From: Bog-473 sp963777485
GTDB lineage: Bacteria > Actinomycetota > Acidimicrobiia > Acidimicrobiales > RAAP-2
Direction: 5' to 3'
NCBI GenBank assembly: GCA_963777485.1
Contig: CAVZQP010000004.1
Coordinates: forward strand, 1-64,000
Length of the DNA: 64,000 bases
Positions 15,973 through 23,920 of this stretch are shown here, piece after piece (position 1 is the stretch's first letter; each line of letters opens with the position of its first letter). Position numbers and translations under genes: made by a program. The notes beneath the pieces were generated by a model that was not told the origin of the DNA, made no database searches, and saw nothing but the letters and a program-made list of their open reading frames with translations.

Positions 15973-16789
15973 CGTGACGACGGCGTCGTTGGACGACTTG
16001 CGGGACGAGCTGCGCCGGCTCGGCCGCGTCGTCGTCGCGTTCAGCGGCGGCGCCGACTCTTCGCTGCTGGCAAAGGTGGCGCAGGACACGCTCGGGCGCC
16101 CGGCGGTGTTGTGCGCGACGGCGCTGTCGCCATCGCTGGCCGGCTCCGAGGAGGCGGACTGTCGTGCGCTGGCCGCGGAGTGGGACCTGCGGTGGGTGGG
16201 TGTGCCCACAGACGAGATGGACGACCCCGTGTACGTGGCGAACGGCGCCGACCGCTGCGCCCGCTGCAAGACGGCGTTGATGGACGTGCTGGCGCCTCTG
16301 GCCGGTGCGGAGGGCGCCACGGTGGTGCTCGGGGTGAACGTGAGCGACCTGGGCGACCACCGGCCCGGACAGGAGGCCGCCGCCGACGCCGGCGCGGTGT
16401 TCCCCTTCGTCGAGGCCGGGTTCACGAAGGACGACATCCGGACGTGGTCGCGGGAGTTGGGCCTGCGCACCTGGGACAAGCCCGCCGCGGCCTGCCTGGC
16501 CTCGCGCCTGCCGTACGGCACGCCGGTGACGCTCGGACGGCTGGCGGCGGTCGAATCAGCCGAGGCCGCGTTGCGTGCGCTGGGGTTCGGCCAGTTGCGG
16601 GTGCGTCACCATGGGGAGGCCGCCCGGATCGAGGTGGAGCCCGACGTGCTCGAGGCGGTGGTGGCGCGACGTGACGAGGTCGTACAGGCCGTGCGCAACG
16701 CCGGCTTCACCTTCGTGGCACTCGACCTGGAGGGCTTCCGTTCCGGGAGCCTCAACCGCGTCCTCGACGGGGAGGGCATGGCGCTGTGA
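15965..16789 (+). CDS. larE: LarE-like ATP-dependent sulfur transferase, three-cysteine type
   Basis: 274 residues from GTG 15965 (GTG 15974 is an alternative). The PP-loop AFSGGADSSLLAKVA at about 25-39 is the adenylation site. LarE makes the thiocarboxylates of the nickel-pincer nucleotide cofactor of lactate racemase. Three cysteines, C98 and C101 in RCARCK and C177 in KPAAACLASRLPYG, match the arrangement described for LarE proteins that hold an Fe-S cluster, rather than the single sacrificial Cys of L. plantarum. larB and larC are 13 kb away on the other strand. It is coupled to a NIL-domain gene by GTGA. Confidence 0.85.
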   Translation: MLDVTTASLDDLRDELRRLGRVVVAFSGGADSSLLAKVAQDTLGRPAVLCATALSPSLAGSEEADCRALAAEWDLRWVGVPTDEMDDPVYVANGADRCARCKTALMDVLAPLAGAEGATVVLGVNVSDLGDHRPGQEAAADAGAVFPFVEAGFTKDDIRTWSRELGLRTWDKPAAACLASRLPYGTPVTLGRLAAVESAEAALRALGFGQLRVRHHGEAARIEVEPDVLEAVVARRDEVVQAVRNAGFTFVALDLEGFRSGSLNRVLDGEGMAL

Positions 16790-17031
16790 GCACCGTCTCG
16801 GTCAGGGTCAAGCTCACGTTCCCCGAGTCGGACGTGCGCCGCCCCGTGCTCGCCACGATGGTGCGCCGCTTCGACGTCGAGCCGAACATCCGGCGGGCCG
16901 ACGTCGAGGAGCACCGGGGCTGGATCGTGTGCGAGGTCGAGGGTGAGGCGGCCCGGGTCGAGGCGGCGCTCGACTGGGTGCGCGGCGAGGGGATCACCGT
17001 GGACCTGCTGGGGGACGTCCTCGAGGGCTGA
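16786..17031 (+). CDS. NIL-domain protein
   Basis: 81 residues from GTG 16786, overlapping the larE stop. It consists only of a NIL domain (VRVKLTFPESDVRRPVLATM, RGWIVCEVEGEAARVEAALD, VRGEGITVDLL). NIL domains occur at the end of methionine ABC-transporter ATPases and fused to ferredoxins, and are thought to bind small sulfur compounds such as methionine. The stand-alone form coupled to larE suggests an accessory or sensing role in sulfur transfer. It ends one base before the stop of the convergent Cys-rich protein. Confidence 0.75.
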   Translation: MSTVSVRVKLTFPESDVRRPVLATMVRRFDVEPNIRRADVEEHRGWIVCEVEGEAARVEAALDWVRGEGITVDLLGDVLEG

Positions 17032-17220
17032 TCAGACCTCGTCTGGACGACGTGGCACGTGCCAGCCCGCCGACGACACCTTGCGGGGCTCGTAGAAGAC
17101 ACAGCCCTCGGGGCAGGCGAACGGCAGGGCCTGGTTGGCGTCGACCTTGCAGCGTTCGAGGCGCTCGCCGCGAGGCGTAGTCCGCATCACGTAGTGGCGG
17201 CAATCCTCGTTGACCGGCAT
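17032..17220 (-). CDS. Small conserved cysteine-containing protein
   Basis: 62 residues from ATG 17220. Four Cys (in CRHYV, ERCKVD, CPEGC) and a short conserved-looking core (LERCKVDANQALPFACPEGC) suggest a zinc or Fe-S binding mini-protein. No named family is recognised. Its start diverges from the NUDIX gene (45 bases apart) and its stop abuts the NIL gene. Confidence 0.6.
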   Translation of the reverse strand: MPVNEDCRHYVMRTTPRGERLERCKVDANQALPFACPEGCVFYEPRKVSSAGWHVPRRPDEV

Positions 17221-17265
17221 GCCCCATTCTGGCGCGGCGGGCGGCTCGCGGTAGCGTCACCGCCC

Positions 17266-17973
17266 GTGGACCCCACCGACGACCGTGCCGTCTCCCTCAA
17301 GACGCTGCTGCGCTGGAGCGAGTCGCTCTCGGGCATCGCACGCACCGGACTGGGGTTCACCGAGAGCCTCTACGAGCGGGAACGCTTCGAGGAGATCCTC
17401 AAGGTCGCGGCCGACATCAGGGCCGAGGCGGACGGGGATCCGGGGACGGAGAAGGCGGACGGGCTCGTCCAGGAGTGGATGGACACCGTGGGGAAGGGCG
17501 TCCCGGGCTACGTCACGCCGAAGGTCGCGGTTGGGGCCGCCGTCGGCAACGACAAGGGCGAGCTGCTGCTGATCCAGCGGGCGGACTCGGGCATCTGGCT
17601 CTACCCGACGGGGTGGTGCGACGTCGGCTACTCGGCGGCCGAGGTCGTGGTCAAAGAGGTCGAGGAGGAGACGGGCATCATCGCCGAGCCCGTCCGCCTG
17701 ATCGCGGTCCTCGACGGGCTGCGCCTCGGCTTCACCCGCGTCCCGCTGTACTCGCTCCTCTTCTACTGCCGCGCCGTCGGGGGTGAGCTGGCGCCGCACC
17801 CGCTCGAGACGCGCGACGTGGGGTGGTTCACGCGCGAGACGCTGCCCCAACCGCTGGTCGGATCGGAGCGATGGGGCGATCACGTCTTTGCCGCGCTCAA
17901 TGGCGAACGACGCGACGTGCTGTACGACAACGTGCGCCAACCGATGTGGCGGGGCGGCTCGACGACATCGTGA
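17266..17973 (+). CDS. NUDIX hydrolase with N-terminal Nudix_N-type domain
   Basis: 235 residues from GTG 17266. The first about 75 residues (LKTLLRWSESLSGIARTGLG) form the small helical domain found before some Nudix domains. The Nudix box is in GYSAAEVVVKEVEEETGI, at about residue 125. YPTGWCDVGYS is typical of this subgroup, whose members hydrolyse nucleoside-diphosphate derivatives such as ADP-ribose. Substrate is not predictable. The stop overlaps the GNAT gene start (GTGA). Confidence 0.82.
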   Translation: MDPTDDRAVSLKTLLRWSESLSGIARTGLGFTESLYERERFEEILKVAADIRAEADGDPGTEKADGLVQEWMDTVGKGVPGYVTPKVAVGAAVGNDKGELLLIQRADSGIWLYPTGWCDVGYSAAEVVVKEVEEETGIIAEPVRLIAVLDGLRLGFTRVPLYSLLFYCRAVGGELAPHPLETRDVGWFTRETLPQPLVGSERWGDHVFAALNGERRDVLYDNVRQPMWRGGSTTS

Positions 17974-18410
17974 TCGCGGTCGAGGCGGCCGCGTCGGTCG
18001 ACGACGACCTGGCGGCGGCCATAGGCAAGCTCATCCCCCAGCTGTCCTCGACGTCGTCGGCACCCTCGAAGGAGGCGTTGGCGCGGATCGTGGACTCGCC
18101 GGGGGCGGCGTTGTTCGTGGCACGCGACGACGGGCGTGTCGTCGGCATGCTGACGCTGATCACCTTCGAGATCCCCACGGCGGTACGTGCCTGGATCGAG
18201 GACGTGGTCGTCGACGAGACGGCGCGCGAACAGGGTGTCGCGGCGGCGCTCGTGCAGGCTGCACTCGACCATGCCGAGGCCTACGGCGCGCGCACGGTCG
18301 ATCTGACGTCGCGGCCGGATCGGGAGGCGGCGAACCGGCTCTACCTCCGCATGGGCTTCGAGGCCCGCGCGACGAACGTGTACCGGCGGACGCTGGGTGC
18401 CGGGGCCTGA
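17970..18410 (+). CDS. GNAT-family N-acetyltransferase
   Basis: 146 residues from GTG 17970. Acetyl-CoA binding motif A is seen in IEDVVVDETAREQGVAAALV, followed by DLTSRPDREAANRLYLRMGF, the typical GNAT C-terminal segment. It is translationally coupled to the NUDIX gene. The substrate is unknown. Confidence 0.85.
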   Translation: MIAVEAAASVDDDLAAAIGKLIPQLSSTSSAPSKEALARIVDSPGAALFVARDDGRVVGMLTLITFEIPTAVRAWIEDVVVDETAREQGVAAALVQAALDHAEAYGARTVDLTSRPDREAANRLYLRMGFEARATNVYRRTLGAGA

Positions 18411-18429
18411 TCTCTCCGGCGGCGCCCGG

Positions 18430-19074
18430 CTATTCGTCGAGCGGGAAGGCGGCCGGTAGGAGGCGCATCAGCCTCGGGAACACCGGGCTGAAACGGCCTT
18501 CGCCCCACGGCAGGTCCGGCTCGTTGGCGATGGCCTGACCGAGCACTCCGGCAATGAGTGTCGACACCAGATAGATCGCATCGTCCTCGTTGGCCGACGG
18601 GCCGAGCTCGCCCCTGGCCACGGCGTCGGCGAGCGCGCGGCGTTGGACCTCGACCATCTCGGTGCTGACCGCGAAGGCCTCCGGCGAGGGGTGGAAGCTC
18701 GGGACGGGGCGCCAGAAGAGCAACTCGGCGACGGCACGGTTGGCCAAGCCCCAGCGACCGCTCGCTTCGAGGCCCGCGATGAGCGCGGTCAGCCCGGGTT
18801 CGGCGTCTCGCATGCCGGCGAGCATGACGTCGAGGTTTTCGCGCTGTCCCTCGAGGAACAGCGCGTCGTAGATCGCCATGAGCGACGGGAAGTACTTGTA
18901 CAGGGAAGGGGGCTGGACGCCGAGGCGCCGGGCGACCTCGGCGAGGCTGAGGCCGTTCACCCCCTGCTCTGTCATGACGTCACGGGCGATGTCGAGGATC
19001 TCGCGGATCGTCTCCTGACGGCGCCGGGCACGGCGGTCGGGCCGGACAGTGGGCTGCGGTGCGGCCGGTGTCAT
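18430..19074 (-). CDS. TetR-family transcriptional regulator
   Basis: 214 residues from ATG 19074. The N-terminal HTH is clear: ETIREILDIARDVMTEQG, LSLAEVARRLGVQPPSLYKY. The C-terminal ligand-binding domain has the TetR_C WHG-like segment (ANRAVAELLFWRPVPSFHPS). It diverges from an SRPBCC gene with an 83-base intergenic region that contains a perfect palindrome, its likely operator, so it probably represses itself and the SRPBCC/MBL genes. Confidence 0.9.
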   Translation of the reverse strand: MTPAAPQPTVRPDRRARRRQETIREILDIARDVMTEQGVNGLSLAEVARRLGVQPPSLYKYFPSLMAIYDALFLEGQRENLDVMLAGMRDAEPGLTALIAGLEASGRWGLANRAVAELLFWRPVPSFHPSPEAFAVSTEMVEVQRRALADAVARGELGPSANEDDAIYLVSTLIAGVLGQAIANEPDLPWGEGRFSPVFPRLMRLLPAAFPLDE

Positions 19075-19101
19075 GGTGATGGAGTATAGCTCTTTAGGGT
19101 C

Positions 19102-19130
19102 TTGACAGCTAGAGCTAATAGCATTAGCTT
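19102..19130 (+). promoter_or_regulatory. Candidate promoter of the SRPBCC gene
   Basis: TTGACA (19102-19107), 17-base spacer, TAGCTT (19125-19130), located 28 bases before the ATG. The spacer and -10 box overlap the TetR palindrome, which fits repression. Confidence 0.45.
19113..19129 (+). promoter_or_regulatory. Palindromic operator, likely TetR site
   Basis: AGCTAAT-AGC-ATTAGCT, a perfect 7-3-7 palindrome between the divergent TetR and SRPBCC genes. A second, looser pair AGCTCT (19088-19093)/AGAGCT (19111-19116) lies next to it. Confidence 0.65.
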
Positions 19131-19157
19131 TACGGCACCGGCCAGAGGAGGTACGAG

Positions 19158-19700
19158 ATGAGCCTGAGCGAGAAGGCGGTGGTTGAGGTGGACCGAGAGG
19201 TGAGTACGAATCGCAGCAGCAGCAGGTGGTGGCTCCGCCAGGACTCAAGCGACGTCGTGATCGAGGCGTCCCCCGCTCGGGTGTACGAGATGGTGGCCGA
19301 CCTGCCCCGCATGGGCGAGTGGAGCCCCGAGTGTCAGCGGGTGGAGTGGCTGGAGGGCTCGAAGGGGCCGGCCGTGGGCGCCAGGTTCATCGGCCACAAC
19401 CGGGGCGGCCCGGGCGGCCTCTTGAAGTGGTCACGGCGGGGCCGCGTGCTCACCGCCCAGCCGGGCCGCGAGTTTGCCTTCGCAACGGAAGAAGGTGGCA
19501 AGGAAGGGGTCGTGTGGCGGTACCGCTTTGAGCCCATCGATGGCGGTACCCGTGTCACCGAGTCCTACGAGATCGGGTCGATCCCGACATGGGCCCGCAT
19601 CGTCGACGTCCCGACGAATCGCTGCCGTGAATTGCGTCAGGCGATGCAGCACACGCTGCAACAGCTGAAGCGTGCCGCCGAGTCGGCGCCCTCGGCATAG
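19158..19700 (+). CDS. SRPBCC-fold protein (polyketide cyclase/START-like)
   Basis: 180 residues, ATG 19158 preceded by AGGAGG. From about residue 30, VVIEASPARVYEMVADLPRM followed by GEWSPEC is the classic SRPBCC opening, and GGTRVTESYEI is the late beta-strand. These helix-grip proteins bind hydrophobic ligands; a catalytic role cannot be assigned. It is 34 bases from the MBL gene and presumably in the TetR-controlled operon. Confidence 0.85.
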   Translation: MSLSEKAVVEVDREVSTNRSSSRWWLRQDSSDVVIEASPARVYEMVADLPRMGEWSPECQRVEWLEGSKGPAVGARFIGHNRGGPGGLLKWSRRGRVLTAQPGREFAFATEEGGKEGVVWRYRFEPIDGGTRVTESYEIGSIPTWARIVDVPTNRCRELRQAMQHTLQQLKRAAESAPSA

Positions 19701-19734
19701 TCCACGTCCTTCGAATCCTGAGGAGTTCCAAACG

Positions 19735-20535
19735 ATGCACACCTACAAGGCCGCGCCCGATGTCGACGTCGTGTCGTCGACCGCAGAGATCCCCGGATTC
19801 GGCAAACTCGCCATCAACGCGTTCGTGATCCACGCGGAGGAGCCCGTCCTCGTCGACACCGGTGCCGTGCGCGAGAGCGACGACTTCGTGACGGCGCTGG
19901 GGTCGGTGATCGATCCCTCCGACCTGCGTTGGATCTGGCTGACCCATACCGACTTCGACCACATCGGGTCGCTGCACCGGCTGCTCGAGGAGAACGAGCG
20001 GCTGCGGGTGATCACGACGTTCTTGGGTGTCGGCATCATGGGACTGACGGGAGAGCCTCTCCCGATGGACCGAGTGTGCCTGGTCAACCCTGGTCAGACG
20101 GTCGACGTGGGCGACCGGAAGTTGGCGGCGGTGAAGCCGCCGGCATTCGACAACCCGATCACGGTGGGTCTGCGTGATGACCGTTCGGGGATCTTGTTCA
20201 GTTCGGACTGCTTCGGCGCCCTGTTGGACGAGATCCCAGAGTGCGTCGAGGACCTGTCTGACGAGACCCTGCACCAGGGCCAGGTGTTCTGGGCGACCGT
20301 GGACTCCTCGTGGCTGCACAAGGTGGACAGAGCGGTGTTCGCCTCGGACCTGGACCGCATCCGGGCCCTCGACCCGACAATGGTGCTGAGCAGCCACCTG
20401 CCGCCCGCGCGTGCCTCGTCGACGGAGCGGCTGCTCGGTGCGCTGGCCGCGGTCCCCGACGCGCCGGCGTTCGTCGGGCCGGACCAGGCTGCGCTGGAGC
20501 TGATGCTGGCCGGGATGGCCGAGCAGGCGGTCTGA
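19735..20535 (+). CDS. Metallo-beta-lactamase-fold hydrolase with HxDxDH motif
   Basis: 266 residues from ATG 19735 (GAGGAG upstream). The MBL metal motif reads THTDFDHIGS, that is HxDxDH rather than HxHxDH, so the second His of the first metal site is Asp, somewhat like flavodiiron proteins, which have HxExDH. Later ligand candidates are the Asp in LFSSDCFGALL and His in VLSSHLPPA. Family members hydrolyse esters or act as redox di-iron enzymes. It follows the SRPBCC gene in the same direction. Confidence 0.8.
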   Translation: MHTYKAAPDVDVVSSTAEIPGFGKLAINAFVIHAEEPVLVDTGAVRESDDFVTALGSVIDPSDLRWIWLTHTDFDHIGSLHRLLEENERLRVITTFLGVGIMGLTGEPLPMDRVCLVNPGQTVDVGDRKLAAVKPPAFDNPITVGLRDDRSGILFSSDCFGALLDEIPECVEDLSDETLHQGQVFWATVDSSWLHKVDRAVFASDLDRIRALDPTMVLSSHLPPARASSTERLLGALAAVPDAPAFVGPDQAALELMLAGMAEQAV

Positions 20536-20557
20536 GTGAGCCGGCTCGTGTCGGGAG

Positions 20558-20989
20558 TCAGCCCATGTTGTCGACGTCTTCAGGGGCATCGCGGCCCGTG
20601 AGCTGCCGGTAGAAGCCGGCGCCGGCGGTGATGACCCACGTCTCGGCCACCCTGCCGTCGACGATCCGGTTGAACATCATTTCGTCCACGCTGACCCGGG
20701 TTCCGGTGGGAGCCAAGTCGAAGTAGGGGCCGCGGTGCACAGCCGATGTCGTGCAGTAGCAGGCGACGATGTCGTCGTCGGCGACCATGCGGAGGATCTC
20801 GGTGTGCTTGTCCGGAAATGCGATCCGGTGCGCTTCCATGGTCTTGCGCTCGTCGGCAATCGTCGCAACCTCTCCCGTAGGGGTGTGCTCTTGCCAGTCG
20901 TCGGTCAGGCAGGCCGCGAATGCATCGACGTCGCCTCGGTCGTAGGCCGCCCAGGCTCGTCGCAGTAAGGCAGCGTTTTCCTCGTTCAC
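20558..20989 (-). CDS. SnoaL-like (NTF2-fold) protein
   Basis: 143 residues from GTG 20989 with GGGAG upstream. LLRRAWAAYDRGDVDAFAAC and EHTPTG, HRIAFPDKHTEI and TWVITAGAGFYRQL fit the SnoaL/polyketide-cyclase-like NTF2 fold. No catalytic assignment is possible. It is convergent with the MBL gene and divergent from the DHA2 transporter at 21142. Confidence 0.8.
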   Translation of the reverse strand: MNEENAALLRRAWAAYDRGDVDAFAACLTDDWQEHTPTGEVATIADERKTMEAHRIAFPDKHTEILRMVADDDIVACYCTTSAVHRGPYFDLAPTGTRVSVDEMMFNRIVDGRVAETWVITAGAGFYRQLTGRDAPEDVDNMG

Positions 20990-21141
20990 GAGTGCTCCCT
21001 TCGACGTACACAAGCCTTGCAGACGCCAGGCGTCGAGCGAGGTATAGGCCCGGCAATTGTCGCACGACGCGCCGCATGTCGCCCGCGACCGGGACGGTCC
21101 TTCGGTAGGGTCGCGCACGGCAAGCCGGGGAGGTCGAACGG

Positions 21142-22692
21142 ATGAGCGGCACGGGTCTGCAAGGGCGCAACTGGGTTCTGGCGGCGATGATCTTCGCTGT
21201 CGCGATGACGTTCATCGATCAAACGATCGTCTCCATCGCGGTACCGAATATCCAGCGCGAGCTGTCGTTGTCCTCGACACAGGTGCAGTGGGTGGTCAAC
21301 GCCTACCTGCTGGCACTTGCTGCGTTCTTCGCGCTCGGCGGGCGGCTCTCCGACATCTTCGGCCACACGAAATTGTGTGTGATCGGCGTCGTCGTTTTCG
21401 TCGGAGCTTCCGTGATGTGCGGCCTGACGCCCAAGGGATCGGCCGCAGCGGCGTGGATCATCGGCTTCAGGGTGGTCCAAGGGATAGGTGGCGCCCTCAT
21501 GTTCCCGGCCGCGCTGGCCATTGTCGTCAACAACTTCCCATTGCGCGAACGGGGTAAGGCACTCGCCATCTTCTTTGGCATCGCTGGCGGGCTGACCGCG
21601 CTCGGTCCCGTCCTGGGCGGGTATCTCACCGAGTGGACATGGCGGGCGATCTTCTGGGTCAACGTTCCGGTGGCGGTGATAGCCCTTGTCCTCATCGCCG
21701 TGTCGAGGCCCAAGACGCAATACCAACGCGCCCGGATCGACTACCGAGGCGCAATCCTCTTGGCGGTTGGCGTCGGGTTGACCATTCTCGGGCTGCAGCA
21801 ATCCGCCGTGTGGGGCTGGAGCAGTTCGGCGACGTGGATCTGCATCGTCGTCGGCGTGCTGACCATTGTTCTCTTCGGTGTTGTCGAACTACGGACGGAT
21901 TCGCCGTTGATCGCGATCGGGATCTTCAAGATCCGGCCGTTCTTCGTCGAGAACGTGGTGCTGTTCGTGACGATGATCGCGTTCATCCCGATGTTCTTCT
22001 TTGCCAGCGAGTACGCCCAGATCTCCCTGCACAAGAAGGCGTCGGAGGCCGGCATCTACCTGCTCTTCTTCTTCCTCGGCTTCGTGGTGGCGGCACAGGT
22101 CGGCGGCCGGATCCTCGACAGGGAAGGAGCCAAGAGGGCAGTGGTCCTCGGCGCCGCGATCGCAGCCGTTGGCTACGGCATCTGGGCTTCCAAAGCGATG
22201 ACGCTGAGCTTCTCCCAGCAACAGCCCTGGGTCATTGTCGCCGGATTCGGGATGGGCATGCTGATCGGCCCGGCGAACACGGATGCCGTCAACCGCGCGT
22301 CCAGCCTGTCGTACGGCGAGGCGACAGGTATCACCCAGACTGTCCGGAATTTCGGGGCGAGTCTCGGGCTCGCCGCGCTGGGCACGATCCTGCTCTTCAA
22401 TTTCCGCTCCGAATTGACGGACAGCTTCCGCCAGAGGGGCATCCCAGGCGCAGTGACCCGGGCCAACGCAGTAACCCAGCAGCAGCAGGGTGGGAGTGGT
22501 ACCAACGTGACCTCCATCCCGCACTACGTGGCGGTGGACTTCGCCCACGCAACCTCGAACGTGCTCTACGTGATGTGCGGGGTGATGGCCTTCGCCGGCG
22601 TGGTCGCTCTCTTCGGGCTCGAACGTGGCCGTCAGGAAGAGACGAGCTTCGAGGTCGGCGAGGCACAGAGTACGACGTCAGAACCAGTGTGA
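21142..22692 (+). CDS. MFS drug/proton antiporter, DHA2 (14-helix) family
   Basis: 516 residues, ATG 21142 with GGGGAGG upstream. DHA2 signature at the first helices (FIDQTIVSIAVPNIQREL, LALAAFFALGGRLSDIFGHT) and motif C-like GIAGGLTALGPVLGGYLTEW. About 14 hydrophobic helices, as in QacA/EmrB exporters. Substrate unknown. The amidase gene follows after 34 bases. Confidence 0.92.
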   Translation: MSGTGLQGRNWVLAAMIFAVAMTFIDQTIVSIAVPNIQRELSLSSTQVQWVVNAYLLALAAFFALGGRLSDIFGHTKLCVIGVVVFVGASVMCGLTPKGSAAAAWIIGFRVVQGIGGALMFPAALAIVVNNFPLRERGKALAIFFGIAGGLTALGPVLGGYLTEWTWRAIFWVNVPVAVIALVLIAVSRPKTQYQRARIDYRGAILLAVGVGLTILGLQQSAVWGWSSSATWICIVVGVLTIVLFGVVELRTDSPLIAIGIFKIRPFFVENVVLFVTMIAFIPMFFFASEYAQISLHKKASEAGIYLLFFFLGFVVAAQVGGRILDREGAKRAVVLGAAIAAVGYGIWASKAMTLSFSQQQPWVIVAGFGMGMLIGPANTDAVNRASSLSYGEATGITQTVRNFGASLGLAALGTILLFNFRSELTDSFRQRGIPGAVTRANAVTQQQQGGSGTNVTSIPHYVAVDFAHATSNVLYVMCGVMAFAGVVALFGLERGRQEETSFEVGEAQSTTSEPV

Positions 22693-22726
22693 GCTTCGAC
22701 CGACTACAGCCGCCACAAGAGCCTTC

Positions 22727-23842
22727 ATGACAACGTTCATCACGCGCTACGAAACGGCTGGCTCCGGGGTACGCCTCGCGGTCAAGGACCTCATCGACAT
22801 GGAAGGCGAGCCGACGACGGCCGGTTGCCGGGCCGTGGCCCAGCGCGCTCGTCCCGCTCGGCGCGACGCTGCTTGCCTGGCCGGAGCGCGAACGGTGGGA
22901 GCCCGGATCGTCGGCCGGACCAATTTGCATGAGCTCGCACTGGGCGTGACGGGCGTCAACCCGTGGTACGGCACGCCGGTGAACCCCATCGATCCCACGC
23001 GCGTGCCGGGCGGCTCATCGAGTGGATCGGCTGTCGCGGTCGCAACAGGCGAGGCCGATGTCGCCTATGGGAGCGACACCGGCGGCTCCGTGCGGATCCC
23101 TTCCGCATGCTGTGGCACGGCCGGCCTGAAGACGACGTGGGGCCGTATCCCGCTCGACGGCGTCTGGCCGCTCTCGCCGAGCTTCGACACGGTCGGGCCG
23201 ATGGCGCGCGACGTCGGCGGGCTCGTCACCGGTATGCAACTGCTCGAGCCCGGATTTGCGCCCGCAGGAGCCGGCGCCGGCGATGAGCTGACCGTCGCTC
23301 GTCTGCCTGTAGAGGCGGACCCCGCCATCACGGCTGCCATTGAGGAGGCCCTTGCGGCCGTGGGCTGGCGGACCCGGGAGCTCGCTGTGCCCGGTTGGGA
23401 CGCGGCATTGACGCAGGCGGGTCTGCTCCTCGTCGTCGAGGCCTGGCATTCCAACCGCATGCTCCTGCAAGAGGATCCCGAGGGGATCGGCGAAGACGTC
23501 CGTTCCCGTCTCGAGATCGGCGCGTCGTTCGATGACGCCGCCGTGCGGGCGGCGTGGGATTTGCAGCGCGAGTGGAAGGCGACGCTCGAGCACGTCTTCA
23601 CTGAAGTCGACTTTCTCGTCACGCCCACCCTGACCATCTTCCCGCCTCCCCTCGAGGACGGCGACGAGTTGCTGGTCGCTCGCTGCACGTTGCCGGTCAA
23701 CCTGGCCGGGGTGCCGGCCCTGTCCTTGCCCGTCCCGACCGGCGCGGCCTTTCCGGCGAGCCTGCAGCTGATCGGACCGGCCATGAGCGAGGAGCGCCTC
23801 GTCACCGCCGGCGCCCTTCTCGAGTCGGCGGTCGCTCGTTGA
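22727..23842 (+). CDS. Amidase-signature family hydrolase, short form
   Basis: 371 residues from ATG 22727. Amidase Ser-cisSer-Lys triad: K20 in LAVKDLIDMEG, S97 in PGGSSSGSAVAV and S121 in YGSDTGGSVRIPSA. Family members are usually 450-500 residues; here the chain starts almost at the catalytic Lys and is about 100 residues shorter, like some compact amidases and the AtzF/allophanate-type cores. No in-frame start with good context lies further upstream. Substrate unknown. It probably shares a transcript with the transporter. Confidence 0.85.
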   Translation: MTTFITRYETAGSGVRLAVKDLIDMEGEPTTAGCRAVAQRARPARRDAACLAGARTVGARIVGRTNLHELALGVTGVNPWYGTPVNPIDPTRVPGGSSSGSAVAVATGEADVAYGSDTGGSVRIPSACCGTAGLKTTWGRIPLDGVWPLSPSFDTVGPMARDVGGLVTGMQLLEPGFAPAGAGAGDELTVARLPVEADPAITAAIEEALAAVGWRTRELAVPGWDAALTQAGLLLVVEAWHSNRMLLQEDPEGIGEDVRSRLEIGASFDDAAVRAAWDLQREWKATLEHVFTEVDFLVTPTLTIFPPPLEDGDELLVARCTLPVNLAGVPALSLPVPTGAAFPASLQLIGPAMSEERLVTAGALLESAVAR

Positions 23843-23920
23843 CGTGACGTCGGCGGCCGCCCTTGCCACGGCAGCCTGCGACAACAAGAATCGCCCCACT
23901 CGGGTGGGAAGGCAGGTCAG

